NCBI RefSeq assembly: GCF_033568475.1
Contig: NC_133123.1
Span: 135,802,242 to 135,866,241 of the forward strand
Length of the DNA: 64,000 nt
DNA from: Henckelia pumila
Taxonomy: Eukaryota; Streptophyta; Magnoliopsida; Lamiales; Gesneriaceae
Reading direction: 5' to 3'
In this document: in pieces, positions 13,233 through 24,190 of the stretch
Layout: each line of letters begins with the position of its first letter
How positions within the stretch are numbered: position 1 is the first letter of the stretch
The notes under the pieces: model-generated
What the model was told of the DNA's origin: nothing
The model's database searches: none
What the model saw: the letters and a program-made list of their open reading frames with translations, nothing else
Program-made: the position numbers and the translations under genes

Positions 13233-15003
13233 ATTCCTCCCCTCTAAGGAATGATTTCGTCCTCGAAATCGCATTCAATCCTACCACAAAATCTCATAAA
13301 CTGAAAAGCTGCCTGAAGTAATTCTTACTTCTATTCTGTGAATTTCAGATATCTCTTCGCTTCTTTTCCTTTCTGATCACCTATTCAATCATATCGATTT
13401 CATTCTTCAGTAGTCACTGAGTTAACTCACTTCTAAGCTGCTCTTACTCCTGATCAAAATCTGTATTGATCATTCCAATTATTTCACAACCTTATCAGGT
13501 TCTGTTTCCTCTAATTGGAATTCATAGACAAGAGTTTAATTGATGTTCTTCAGCGTATACACCAGAAATAAGTCTTATTTATTCACAAACATCTAGATCG
13601 TTTCTGGACTCTCTCTTTCTGAATCAAATGGTGCTTCAAACAGAACATTTCTCGCTGATCATTCCGTTCAAACTTCAAAATTTATATCTGTCATTCAATT
13701 TCCAACTCTAACCAGTCTGCACTATTCTTATTCTGTTCAGATCAGTCTTTACATTTTCTTTATTTTCACAAACCATATCCGGTCTAATCGCCGATATTTC
13801 AGAAATACTCTCTCAAAATAAATAAATTCCTGATTCTTTTATCATCTCATAATCAAAACTCTATCTCTATATCCATTAGTTAGCTGTTACTAGAATCATA
13901 ATCATTAAGTGGCAAAAATAAATCAGATAATACCGAATCAGATACTATAATTCTGAGCATTTCAAAAATAAAATCCGGATAGTCGCCTCAGACAATCCAT
14001 CGATCAGAGGATGGTATAGTGAAATCACCTCCAATCAAACACTCCGAATCTTTGAAAATCGATACCACACTCTCTCAAATAACTCTAAAGTCTCTATCTC
14101 GACAATAGATTTCAATGATTCTTGTAATCTTATAACATCAATACCTTCTTAACAACTATCTAATCATATATGTATTCCATCTAATACAGTATATTCTTAA
14201 ATCGGTCGGAACTTATCTTCATTCCATTCGCAAACTCTTGACAACTCGAGTAGTTTCAACTAAAATTATTTCGAAAATTCGATCTTACTTCAACTCAAAA
14301 ATCATAAAACCGTTTCATAGCCCATTTAGTCTCCTCTTTTCTGCTTCTTTTACAAGAAATTTAGATATTGAAACTTCAATTCGGTCGTATCTGTTTCCAT
14401 TTTCTTTCATCAATACTAAATTCCGAGTAATTCATACATTTTTCAAACAGCTGAATGGATATTTAATCTGTTGTAGTGTGCCTTTTTTAGGATGTGATAT
14501 CTCATATCTAGATTACCTGACACACTCAAACGAATATTCATTTCAACATCCATTCTTGTTTCTAAATTTTAATCGCTTGATTTAAACTCAATGTTGCTTT
14601 AATCTCTCCAAACAAATCTAACGTAGTTTGAATTGCAACAATCCTGATTATTTGAGTATTTTGTCTAAAAACTCAAGTACAAACAAAGTCTTTAATCAGT
14701 CGATCAAGCCTTAATATCCAGTTCTGGCAAAATCATACAATTAATTCAAAATTCTTACTGGTACTCTGACTCCAAATTTCTGTCAGTTACGAGTCAAAAT
14801 CATCAAAATATATTGAATTTATATACCAAAAGATCAACGACTCTTGCAATTCATAATCAAAGAAACTCACTCAAGTAGAGGTCATCCAAAGAACACATAT
14901 TCTGAACGACAAAATTTGCAAAGTGAAAACAACTCACTTGCATCTCGACTTTAAGCGAGTGAATCAAATCAGACTCTAACAAGGAATAAGAGTCAATCAA
15001 GAT
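13233..15003 (-). mobile_element. Truncated third body of the tandem array
   Basis: Matches 319-2089 of body A and then stops. The gag, primer site and 5' LTR are missing. Beyond 15003 the sequence belongs to another LTR family. No coding domain is present. Confidence 0.85.
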
Positions 15004-15274
15004 ACTTCATGGTGTTTTAAGGATTTACAACATCTCACATGTTCTAAATACAATAACAAGATCATAATATCATCATCTACAAGTCTTGATACTATAACTA
15101 TAACATGATTATGTTCAAGGCTCAAATATACATCATGACAGCTCATTCAACTTCTAACTCGGATCATCACGCTATGTTCAACTCATCCCTTGTTTGTTAA
15201 GCACGCCTTTGCCCGGTTCTACTCCCTCCTATTGCAATGACACATACAACAAAACAATAGCCGGATAACTCTGG
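15004..15274 (-). repeat. LTR fragment related to the 53-62 kb element family
   Basis: It resembles the 53600-53740 part of the complete element further right in several blocks: CGGATCATCAC, TCATCCCTTGTT, ACACATACAACA, and CCGGATAACTCTGG at 15261. It is cut on both sides, by the array end on the left and by another LTR at about 15275. No genes. Confidence 0.65.
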
Positions 15275-15765
15275 TATTTTTGAGTCTTTTAATTATACTA
15301 GGAAACTTTTAGGAGATATCTTTGATATCTTTAGATATATTTTGAATTATTTTGCGATATCTTTTATTATTCGTAGTTGTATTATAAATACAACAAAAAT
15401 ACTTATTATTGATATAGAATTCAGATTTTTGATATTGATCAATTAAAATTCTCTCTAAAATTTTATCAAGCTTTTGCTTACCCAAAAGTCAAACTTATCA
15501 AAGAATTTTATCAAGCTTTGTGGCGTTTGTCGATTGATTATCCTCGTGGGTTGTCAGAAACAGGTTTTCTGAAGGTCCCGTTGTGATCAATTGTTTTCTT
15601 TGTGTTTAACTGTTGCTAGTTTTGTTGTAAGCTAGAGGTGGTTAATCCCAAAACTTTTTACTTGTTTTCAAGATTGGACAATTTCTTGATTTCTTTTGTT
15701 ATTGGATTGAGGGTACGATTTTAATATAGTCGTGTTTGCCTTCCATACATTAAGAATTCATATCA
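15275..15765 (+). repeat. LTR-like sequence, plus-oriented arm of an inverted pair
   Basis: It matches, in opposite orientation and at roughly 70-80% by eye, the sequence at 16198-16673. Shared blocks include GAGTCTTTTAATTATACTAG, GATATCTTTGATATCTTTA, TTTTATCAAGCTTT-like runs and the terminal TTCATATCA at 15765. No primer site follows this arm. It is probably the end of an old LTR element. Confidence 0.6.
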
Positions 15766-16182
15766 AGTTCACTCCAAACGAATCACTCAAGCACTCCTTT
15801 TTTTTCACTCAAATTTGTGGAGAGGCTTTGCTTTGTAGAATAAGATTCAAACCTTCAAGTTTAAAACTTTTAGACGCTTGAAAATTGACCCACAAAGATT
15901 GCACAAACACAAGTAGGAAATTTTATGGACAACTTGACTCTGACTCGCTTCAAGGATGAATAAAGACAAAGAAATTGGCCACAAGTTACTTTTCTTCACT
16001 TTTTTTTTTTCAGATTTTTGAAATTTATAACTTGTAGCACAAGACACGAGACTTGGATAACAAGTTTGAAAGAAACGACACAGAAATTTGATAAAGAATA
16101 GACTTAGATGATGAACGAAGAACACGAATAACACGAAGAACAGAGATAGATGAAGATAGGTACTTACTTGATTCAAAACCTT
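15766..16182 (-). other. Untranslated leader-like segment between inverted LTR arms
   Basis: About 420 bp lying directly downstream (minus strand) of a primer-site-like motif, where an element leader would be. No domain-bearing frame was found. Confidence 0.4.
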
Positions 16183-16195
16183 GGCTTTGATACCA
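16183..16195 (-). other. Primer-binding-site-like motif
   Basis: Reads TGGTATCAAAGCC in element direction, two bases after the LTR end at 16198. This is one base off the common tRNA-Met primer motif. Confidence 0.6.
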
Positions 16196-16197
16196 AA

Positions 16198-17041
16198 TGA
16201 TATGAATCTTGTTATGTAATATTAGCAAACACGATTACAATTTGAATCGCACCCTCTAACCAATATACAAAAGACTCAAAGTTTTGCTCAATCTTTGAAA
16301 CAAGTAAAATTGATAGGGTTTTGGATTTCCACCTTTAATCGACGGTACGATTAACAACAGAAACCACAACAATTGAAACCAAAGAAAACCTTCAGATAAA
16401 CTTGTATCTGACAATCTTCAGTGAGAAACAATTGACAAACGTTTTCAAGTAATTAACTGAGAAAGTTTGATTTGAAGAACAAAGCAAAGCTTTGAATAAA
16501 ATTTTTGAAAGAATTTTCAATAATTTTTGTATAAACTGAATCTGAATCCTTATTAATGAAATAAAACAAAAGTATTTATAGTTTACAATCAAAAATAAAA
16601 GATAACGCAAAATATAGCTTAAAGATATCAAAGATATCATCTAGAAAGTTTTCTAGTATAATTAAAAGACTCAAAATATAGAAAATAATGCCAAAATATC
16701 AAAAAGTCTCGCACACACAAACACGTCGAACTGTGTGAAAACGAGTGCAGGCGCGAATGCGCGTGAGCAGGCGCGGGCGCAGGCGCGCATAGCTTTCTGA
16801 ATCGACGCGCGGGCGCGCGTGAGCAGGCGCGGGCGCGCGTAGGACTCTGTCCAGAAAAACTTGAAAACACCAGATCAGGCGCGGGCGCGCGTGTCAAGGA
16901 GGCGCGGGCGCGCATAAGGGTCTGTCCGCCAAACTTTAAAATTGCATCCACGCGCGGACGCTCGTGGAATGGCGCGCATGCGTGACTGTCCAAGACACTT
17001 GTTTTGGTGTTTTCTTTGATATTTCCTCCACTTTCTTTACT
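16198..17041 (-). repeat. LTR-like sequence, minus-oriented arm, with GC-rich U3 block
   Basis: In minus orientation it begins somewhere after the coding tail at 17042. It passes a GC-rich repeat block (16745-16985), then a TATA-like TATAAATACT at 16571-16580, and ends ATTCATATCA at 16198 beside a primer-site-like motif. This is the order U3, TATA, R-U5, primer site. The exact left end was not determined. Confidence 0.6.
16745..16985. repeat. GC-rich short-period repeat (GGCGCGGGCGCGCG-like units)
   Basis: About ten imperfect copies of a GCGCGGGCGCGCG-type unit, spaced by AT-rich or TCTGTCC-containing spacers, in a local background that is otherwise AT-rich. It produces an alanine/arginine-rich open frame that is compositional, not a gene. 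Confidence 0.8.
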
Positions 17042-17228
17042 TCATTGGACTTCAATAAGATTATAGCATCCCTCAAAATGATCTTCAAGCATTCCAAAGT
17101 CCATTATCAACGATTGAAGCGCATCTTTGAATTTCTTAGCTCGACCTCTCGTAATCAGTCCTCTTGGCATCTCCAACGGATCCTTAACCACTTGATCAAC
17201 ATGCGAACTATCCATGATTGCATCACTG
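17042..17228 (-). pseudogene. C-terminal tail fragment of a gypsy-type polyprotein
   Basis: Minus-strand frame containing LITRGRAKKFKDALQSLI, similar to the 'GPITRARAKK(F/L)KEAL' tail seen at the C-terminus of several plant gypsy polyproteins (from memory of the family, not searched). It ends at a stop near 17042, just before the LTR-like region. It is cut at about 17228, where a plus-strand pol fragment begins. Only the tail is left. Confidence 0.5.
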
Positions 17229-19435
17229 AGCAAGTGTGAGTTTTGGATGGATCGAGTGGTCTTTCTTGGCCATATCATATCCAGGGAGGGGATTTCTAGT
17301 GATCCAAGCAAGATTGAGGCGGTGCTTAATTGGTCGCGTCCGACGACGGTTGCTGAGATCCGTAGCTTTCTGGGTCTAGCAGGATATTATCGTTGCTTCA
17401 TTTTGAACTTTTCTCAGTTTGCTCGACCTTTGATGCAGCTTACCCGCAAGGGTGTGGATTTCGAGTGGTCCTCCGAGTGTGAGGAGAACTTCTATGAGCT
17501 TCGACGGCGGTTGACTTCTGCACCAGTGTTGGCATTACCGTCAGGATCTGGAGGATATGTGGTGTACACTGATGCTTCTCTTCAGGGGTTAGGTTGTGTC
17601 CTGACTCAGAATGGGCATGTGATCGCATACGCTTCTAGACAGCTGAAGCTTCACGAGGACAACTATCCAGTCCATGATTTGGAGTTAGCAGCCATTGTGT
17701 TCGCTTTGAAGATCTGGCGTCATTATCTGTATGGCGTGAAATTTGAGATCTTCACCGACCATAATAGTCTCAAGTATTTGTTCACTCAGGCGAATGGAAC
17801 ATGAGGCAGAGACGTTGGATGGACTTGCTTAAGGACTATGATTGCGAGATTAAGTACCATCCGGGAGCTGCTAATCTCACCGCTGATGCATTGAGTCGCA
17901 AGGTGCGACTATCCGCACTTCAGACTTGTTTGATGTCTAGTGCGATCAGTGACTGTTGTACTTCAGGATATACTTTAAAGCATAAGAAAGGTATGCAGAG
18001 TATCCAGATGTTTGCGATATTATCTGAGCCAGCTTTGTATTCGCGAATTCGAGATGCTCAGATGTCTGATTCAAAGACCCAACGTTTAGCTCGTCTAGCT
18101 AACGAGGGTAGCTCATCTGGATTTCATTATCAGTCAGATGACTTTCTGTGTTTGTCTGGTAGACTTGTGATTCCGCAGGATGTAGAGTTGCGAGAGGAGA
18201 TTTTGTCTCAGGCGCATCGCACTAAGTTGAGTATTCATCTTGGGAGCAACAAGATGTACAAGGATCTACGTACTCGTTTTTGGTGGAAGTGAATGAAACG
18301 CAGTGTTTATCAGTTTGTTTCGAGATGTTTGGTGTGTCAACAGGTAAAGGCAGAGCACCGACGACCTGGAGGATTGCTTCACAGTCTGCCTATTCCTAAA
18401 TGGAAATGGGAGTTTATCACAATGGACTTTGTGACCCATTTGCCGGTATCCCCGAGGAACTGTGATGCTATCTGGGTTGTGGTGGACCGACTCACCAAGT
18501 CAGCCCATTTCATTGCCTATAGCCGGGAGTACAGTGTGGATCGTATGGCTCGGTTGTACATTCAGGAGATCGTTCGACTTCATGGAGTGCCTGTGAGCAT
18601 TGTCAGCGATCGAGACCCCAGGTTTACTTCTAGATTCTGATGGAGTGTTAAGCGTGCGATGGGTACTACTCTCAGTTTGAGTACTGCCTATCATCCGGAG
18701 ACTGATGGTCAGTCAGAGCGCACTATCCATACTTTGGAGGATATGCTTAGAGCGTGCGTCATGGATTTTGGTTCAGCCTGGCAGGATCATTTGCCATTGA
18801 TCGAGTTCGCGTACAACAACAGCGATCATACTAGTATTGGGATGGCACCTTTTGAGGCGTTGTACGGATGACGTTGTCGTACTCCACTCTTCTGGGAAGA
18901 AGTGGGGGGGAGACAGGCTGAGGGACCGGAGTTTATCCAGCAGGCGGTAGACATTGTTGATCAGATCAAGAAATGAATTAAGACTGCACAGGATCGTCAG
19001 GCCAGCTATGCTAACACCAAGCGTAGGCCTTTGCAGTTCGATGTCGGGGAGAAAGTGTTTCTGAGAGTGTCACCTTTTTGCAAAATTCTCAGATTTGGCC
19101 TTAAGGGCAAGTTGTCTCCAAGGTTTATCGGTCCGTTTGAGATCTTGGAGAGCATTGGCGATTTGGCTTATCGACTAGCTTTGCCACCACATCTTTCCAG
19201 TATTCACGACGTGTTCCACGTATCTCTGTTGCGACGATATGTGGCAGATGAGTCTCATATTCTGCAGCGATCTGAGGTTCAGGTGAGCAAGGATTTGACC
19301 TATGTTGAGAAACTTATTCGTATCCTGGATTATAAGGATAAGGTTTTGTGGAACAAAGTCATTCCTTTGATTTTAGTTCAGTGGCAGCGCCGAGGCACTA
19401 AGGAAGCTACTTGGGAGCTTGAAGACAGGATGCAT
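17229..19435 (+). pseudogene. Tekay-type pol fragment (RT end, RNase H, integrase, chromodomain start)
   Basis: Domains in order: RT thumb/connection ([32 protein letters not shown]), RNase H ([43 protein letters not shown]), integrase zinc region ([28 protein letters not shown]), catalytic core ([39 protein letters not shown]) and the start of a C-terminal chromodomain-like part. The RT catalytic centre and everything upstream are missing. One frameshift lies near 17795. Premature TGA stops lie at 18290, 18638, 18869 and 18974. At 19435 the frame is split by another element, and the last codons resume at 24057-24085. Confidence 0.85.
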
Positions 19436-19785
19436 TGATAAGTGCATTTTGTGTGCATTATTTTATGTCAATTTGGCATGCATTCATATGGTTTCATGTG
19501 TGTTTTTATATGTTTTATTTGTAATTAATTTCATGCATGAGCATTTCACTCTCCGGGTTAATTTTGTAGGAAAATGGGTTTTTGAATAATGAATTACGGA
19601 GCAGCCTTGATAAAAAATTCAAATTTAACTTTTGGGAGCTCCAAATCAAATCTTCACCATCCAAATTAAATTTCAAGATGTTTTGAAGATGTTGTCAAAA
19701 TTTCAGCTCAATCCGACGGTTAGAACTCACGTTATGATTTTTTCAAGATAACTGCGCGCTGAAAACTGGAGGCAGAACTTTTCAA

Positions 19786-19895
19786 ACCATGGCGTGATTT
19801 TTCCTGCGCCGTGGTATGAACCGAGGATTTTGAAGAAGTGAAAACAGAACTTTTCACGCTATGGCGTGACTTTTCTGCGCCATGGCGCGACGCAG
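19786..19895. repeat. Palindromic CATGGCGTGA / GCGCCATGGCGC units in U3
   Basis: Includes the perfect 12-bp palindrome GCGCCATGGCGC at 19877-19888 and several related copies. The same arrangement is in the 3' LTR at about 22985-23095. Confidence 0.75.
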
Positions 19896-19970
19896 ACTGA
19901 AAAAATATTAATTTTCTAACATTAAAAGTTGCGATTTTTTGGGGCTTTATTGGATGGGCTTTCAACCACA

Positions 19971-19980
19971 TATAAAAGGG
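19971..19980 (+). promoter_or_regulatory. TATA box of the LTR promoter
   Basis: TATAAAAGGG, followed by a GC-balanced stretch, as expected for U3/R of a plant LTR. Repeated in the 3' LTR near 23173. Confidence 0.6.
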
Positions 19981-20861
19981 GACATATCAGACGTGAGAAA
20001 GGGTTCCAAAGTTCCACACATCAGAAACACAAGGGAGGAGGCGGCCATCCAAGGAGAAGAACGTGAAGAGGGAGGAAACTTGAAGAACTCAAGAATCGCA
20101 ACACTAGTTTTCTTTTCTTTCTTTTATATTTGTTGGGATTTAGGGGATCCTACCCCCAAAACTTTGTTTTGATTTCTTCTTGAAGATTGAATTTGGTTTT
20201 TATGCATTCTTGATTATATTACTGTGTTTATTGAGTATTTGGAGATTGATCAACTTCGAATTGATTTTATGTGTTATAACTGATACTGAAAGGAGATTTT
20301 ATAACATGATAGGGTAATATAGTCCATGGATCTACAATTACATAGACATATGAGGTTGGATACATGTTGATAGTCATAGTGCAATAGGTCGAAAGCTAGA
20401 GGATTTCACAAATCGTAATGCAATTGCAATTGTTAAATAACACAATGACACTTGGTTATTGCAATTTGTTAATTAGATTAATATAACTCGACAGAGTATA
20501 TTGATAGATTAGGGAATTCCGTCAAAAGCATGACTTGAGAACTGAATTTCAATCATTAGAGAAGAAAAAGGGGTAGGTGAACCGAGATCCTAACAATCGT
20601 TTATTTATTTTATGAATTTAATTTTATTATTTTGTTTTTTTTCCATCTTTTATTTTAGTTTATTAATTTATTATCATGTTATCTTAATTAACTAAAGAAT
20701 AATATTTGAATAATTTTGTCAGACATCAATCTCTGTGGGACGATACTCGTACTTTGTATACTATATTATTACTTGACTCGTGCACTTGTGATATATTCGA
20801 GCTTAATTGATATATATATTTAGGTTGATTTTCAGTGGTAGTATTTGCTCGACCAAGTTTT

Positions 20862-20878
20862 TGGCGCCGCGCCGGGGA
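20862..20878 (+). other. Primer-binding site, tRNA-Asp type
   Basis: TGGCGCCGCGCCGGGGA, close to the TGGCGCCGTTGCCGGGGA primer site of Athila/Tat elements. It lies six bases after the LTR end. Confidence 0.75.
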
Positions 20879-21013
20879 TTGAAATAGACAAATTTTACTT
20901 TTTGTTATTTTCTTTAGTTAATTTCTTTTTTTTATTTATTCTATTTTATTCATGCGTGATCTATCGTTGTATATTCTATTCTTGCAGGAATTCATCTAGC
21001 GTAATACTTTGAG

Positions 21014-21235
21014 ATGATCCATCGACAAGTATTCACGAGTTTTACCCAACAATATGGAGAGCCAACAGAGATTTTCTCTTTCCATGTTTACCAGCTGTTA
21101 TGGGGTGTTGTTGAGGTGACGAGTTTAAACCACATTTATCTGGCCAAGCTTGAGGGCACATGGAACAAACACCCATTGGTGGTGTCATATGACACTTACT
21201 TTGGGCGTCAACCGCTCTTTGATGAGTACTTCTGA
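21014..21235 (+). CDS. Small unidentified reading frame in the element interior (73 aa)
   Basis: The only notable frame in the interior, beginning MIHRQVFTSFTQQYGEPTEI and ending FGRQPLFDEYF. It starts about 135 bases after the primer site. I do not recognise a domain. It could be a remnant of a longer gag or other leader frame, or a chance frame. It stops shortly before the GGGAGGCAACCCAAG phrase. Confidence 0.25.
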   Translation: MIHRQVFTSFTQQYGEPTEIFSFHVYQLLWGVVEVTSLNHIYLAKLEGTWNKHPLVVSYDTYFGRQPLFDEYF

Positions 21236-22010
21236 GGGTCGAGCCAAGGACTGAAAATCAGGCGCTACTTGGGAGGCAACCCAAGAATTCTAATTCTTTT
21301 TGTTTTGTTTATTTAATTTCAGTTTTTATCTAGTGTCGTTTCGTGTTGAGTTGATCATATTTAATCCCTCAATTTTTGGATTTTCAAGGTAATATATAAG
21401 AATATTGATGGCCTAAGAAATGTGGTGCAGCAGCGGCAGATGGATATACACCACGATGATTGACCAGGGGAGTGTTATTTTGTTTTCATTGTGTTTATTT
21501 TTGTTTTGCATTTGATCGTTTTTCATTCTGTTCATTGTTCTAGAGCATTGAGAGCAATGCTTTGGATAAGTATGAGGGGGTGTTATTTAGTTTTGTTTCG
21601 TTCTTCATTATGTTTTTCATTCATATGGTTTAGATTATTGCATATAGTTCGTATTCATGCATATCATTATGTTTTGTGTTTGTGTTATGTGAATAAGTAG
21701 AATGATGACTGTTAGCCGATGATGATAGAGTTGAAAAATTTTTTTTTTGAAAAAATGTTGCTTTTGATTGAACATGAGAAGTTGTTGGTTGAATCGTGAA
21801 TCATATTAAGCACGCATGTTAGATTGGTGTAGTGTAGCGAAGTAATTGATGAAGTTCGTGTTTGTTTGACCATTGCACGACAATAGATGTTTGTTGATCA
21901 TGATAGTGTCTTTGGATTCTTGATAGTTGTTAGACATTGCATGTATAATCTTGGGCATACCTATAAAAAAAAAAATTTAAAAAAAACTTTTGTTGAAAAT
22001 TAAGTTGACT
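21236..22010 (+). other. Non-coding interior of the nested element
   Basis: About 0.8 kb, T-rich, with no domain-bearing frame. It holds GGGAGGCAACCCAAG at 21271-21285 and several poly-T or poly-A runs. Confidence 0.6.
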
Positions 22011-22300
22011 CCATCCGGGTTACGAGCAAGGGATTGAAATCCTAATCTCTTGTTCTTGACTAAGGATGCGGAGTCCATGGGGTTAATACAAAATTTTAAA
22101 ATAACAATTCCATCCGGGCCTGTAAAATGGTTGAAATCCTAATCAATTTTCCATAGCTAAGTTTGCGGGATAAATGGGATTGTAGTTCCATCCGGGCTAT
22201 AGACGAGGGGATTGAAATTCGAATCCTATCTTAGTTATAGCTAAGTTTGCGGGTAATTATTGGGGCTTAGAAAAAAAACCGGGTGCAAAATCCGGAGGTA
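22011..22300 (+). repeat. Three imperfect repeats upstream of the purine tract
   Basis: Units begin CCATCCGGG at 22011, 22110 and 22188. Each continues with GGNTTGAAATCCTAATC-like and CTAAGNTTGCGGG-like phrases. A degenerate remnant lies near 22276. Tandem repeats in the 3' untranslated part are common in Tat-lineage elements. Confidence 0.7.
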
Positions 22301-22637
22301 CGTAATTATTCTCAAGAGAATGCATGTTTTGTTTGGGATTGTTGGGATGAAGGAGTGCTTGATTGTGATACTTGATTGAATTGTCATAGGTCGCTAAACA
22401 TTCTTAGGATGAATTCTTTTGAAGTTGCACAAAACTGGAATAACATGGCACACACACACGTTTACGTTAAACTGATAGTGTATTGTGAACAATCAAAAGT
22501 TTGTGGTTTTAAATTTTTAAATGTGGGAACTTTTCGGAGGCTGTGCACGTTCATGATTCATTCTTACTTTTGTAGTTGTTTGCATATTGTTTTGCATGTC
22601 TTGCTCGAGGGCGAGCAAGATTTAAGTATGGGGGTGT

Positions 22638-24056
22638 TGATAAGTGCATTTTGTGTGCATTATTTTATGTCTATTTGGCATGCATTCATATGGTTTCATG
22701 TGTGTTTTTATATGTTTTATTTGTAATTAATATCATGCATGAGCATTTCACTCTCCGGGTTAATATTGTAGGAAAATGGGTTTTTGAATAATGAATTACG
22801 GAGCAGCCTTGATAAAAAATTCAAATTTAACTTTGGGAGCTCTAAATCAAATCTGCACCGTCCAAATTAAATTTCAAGATGTTTTGAAGATGTTGTCAAA
22901 ATTTCAGCTCAATCCAACGGTTAAAACTCACGTTATGATTTTTTCAAGATAACTGCGCGCTGAAAACTGGAGGCAGAACTTTTCAAGCCATGGCGTGATT
23001 TTTCCTGCGCCGTGGCGTGAACCGAGGATTTTGAAGAAGTGAAAATAGAACTTTTCACGCTATGGCGTGACTTTTCTGCGCCATGGCGCGACGTAGACTG
23101 AAAAAATATTAATTTTCTAACATTAAAAGTTGCGATTTTTTGGGGCTTTATTGGATGGGCTTTCAACAACATATAAAAGGGGACATATCAGACGTGAGAA
23201 AAGGTTTCGAAGTTCCACACATCAGAAACACAAGGGAGGAGGCGGCCATCCAAGGAGAAGAATGTGAAGAGGGAGGAAACTTCAAGAACTCAAGAATCGC
23301 AACACTAGTTTTCTCTTCTTTCTTTTATATTTGTTGGGATTTAGGGGATCCTACCTCCAAAACTTTGTTTTGATTTCTTTTTGAAGATTGAATTTGGTTT
23401 TTATGCATTCTTGATTATATTACTGTGTTTATTGAGTATTTGGAGATTGATCAACTTCGAATTGATTTTATGTGTTATAACTGATACTGAAAGGAGATTT
23501 TATAACATGATAGGGTAATATAGTCCATGGATCTACAATTACATAGACATATGAGGTTGGATACATGTTGATAGTCATAGTCCAATAGGTCGAAAGCTAG
23601 AGGATTTCACAAATCGTAATGCAATTGCAATTGTTAAATAACACAAGGACACTTGGTTATTGCAATTTGTTAATTAGATTAATATAACTCGACAGAGTAT
23701 ATTGATAGATTAGGAAATTCCGTCAAAAGCATGACTTGAGAACTGAATTTCAATCATTAGAGAAGAAAAAGGGGTAGGTGAACCGAGATCCTAACAATCG
23801 TTTATTTATTTTCTGAATTTAATTTTATTATTTTGTTTTTTTTTTCATTTTTATTTTAGTTTATTAATTTATTATCATGTTATCTTAATTAACTAAAGAA
23901 TAATACTTGAGTAATTTTGTCAGACATCAATCTCTGTGGGACGATACTCGTACTTTGTACACTATATTATTACTTGACTCGTGCACTTGCGATATATTCG
24001 AGCTTAATTGATATATATATTTAGGTTGATTTTCAGTGGTAGTATTTGCTCGACCA
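22638..24056 (+). repeat. 3' LTR of the nested Athila/Tat-like element
   Basis: About 1419 bp, nearly identical to 19436-20855. It directly follows the AAGTATGGGGGTGT purine tract. Confidence 0.87.
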
Positions 24057-24085
24057 TGCGTGAAGACCATCCTGAGTTGTTTTGA
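24057..24085 (+). pseudogene. Last codons of the interrupted Tekay-type pol
   Basis: Encodes REDHPELF then TGA, continuing the chromodomain end that breaks off at 19435. The reading frame matches once the nested element and one copy of the duplication are removed. Confidence 0.85.
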
Positions 24086-24190
24086 TTTCATTCTTTAAGT
24101 TGTATTCAGTTGCAAACTCTGTAAACGTTTGATTTGAATAAAGAATGTTTCTGATTTCTGTTTTACATTCAGTACTTAAGATCTATTTTC

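Larger units (their letters stand above)
1..15003 (-). mobile_element. Tandem array of a gag-only Ty3/gypsy-like LTR element, period 6457 bp
   Basis: The sequence at 1, 6458 and 12915 restarts identically, so the period is exactly 6457 bp twice. Each unit read on the minus strand is LTR, tRNA-Met primer site, gag, about 2.2 kb without genes, a purine tract, then the next LTR. Neighbouring bodies share one LTR, so the order is LTR (partial)-body-LTR-body-LTR-truncated body. Copies differ only at scattered bases and homopolymer lengths. The third copy stops abruptly at 15003, corresponding to base 2089 of the first. No protease, reverse transcriptase or integrase was found in either complete body, so the element would depend on enzymes of a relative. 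Shared LTRs point to unequal recombination between LTRs rather than separate insertions (inference). The left boundary lies outside the window. Confidence 0.9.
19436..20855 (+). repeat. 5' LTR of the nested Athila/Tat-like element
   Basis: 1420 bp, TG...CA ends. It carries a run of CATGGCGTGA / GCGCCATGGCGC palindromic units at about 19786-19895, just upstream of a TATA box at 19971. Confidence 0.85.
19436..24056 (+). mobile_element. Non-autonomous Athila/Tat-like LTR element nested in pol
   Basis: Complete 4621-bp element with LTRs at 19436-20855 and 22638-24056, starting TGATAAGTGC and ending CGACCA. The primer site (20862-20878) is of the tRNA-Asp type used by Athila/Tat elements. The purine tract is AAGTATGGGGGTGT at 22624-22637. 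The flanks are TGCAT (19431-19435) and TGCGT (24057-24061), a 5-bp duplication with one G-to-A change, and removing the element restores the host frame. The interior is only 1.8 kb and lacks gag and pol. It contains GGGAGGCAACCCAAG (21271-21285), a phrase typical of the 3' regions of this lineage. LTRs look about 98-99% alike by eye, suggesting a fairly recent insertion. Confidence 0.88.

Noticed and set aside
1324..14585. A 115-aa plus-strand frame recurring three times in the array (1324, 7781, 14238)
   Set aside because: It recurs only because the DNA is duplicated, begins with a non-ATG codon, lies antisense to the element, and shows no domain or codon bias.
1..15003. Array considered as satellite DNA
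   Set aside because: The units contain defined LTR, primer site, gag and purine tract, so it is a retroelement multimer rather than a simple satellite.
16637..16993. Alanine/arginine-rich 118-aa minus-strand frame
   Set aside because: It is produced by the GCGCGGGCGCGCG repeat block and has no homology signal beyond composition.
22376..22791. Frames of 71-116 aa across the end of the nested element interior
   Set aside because: They run from the interior across the purine tract into the LTR and are unlikely to be translated genes.
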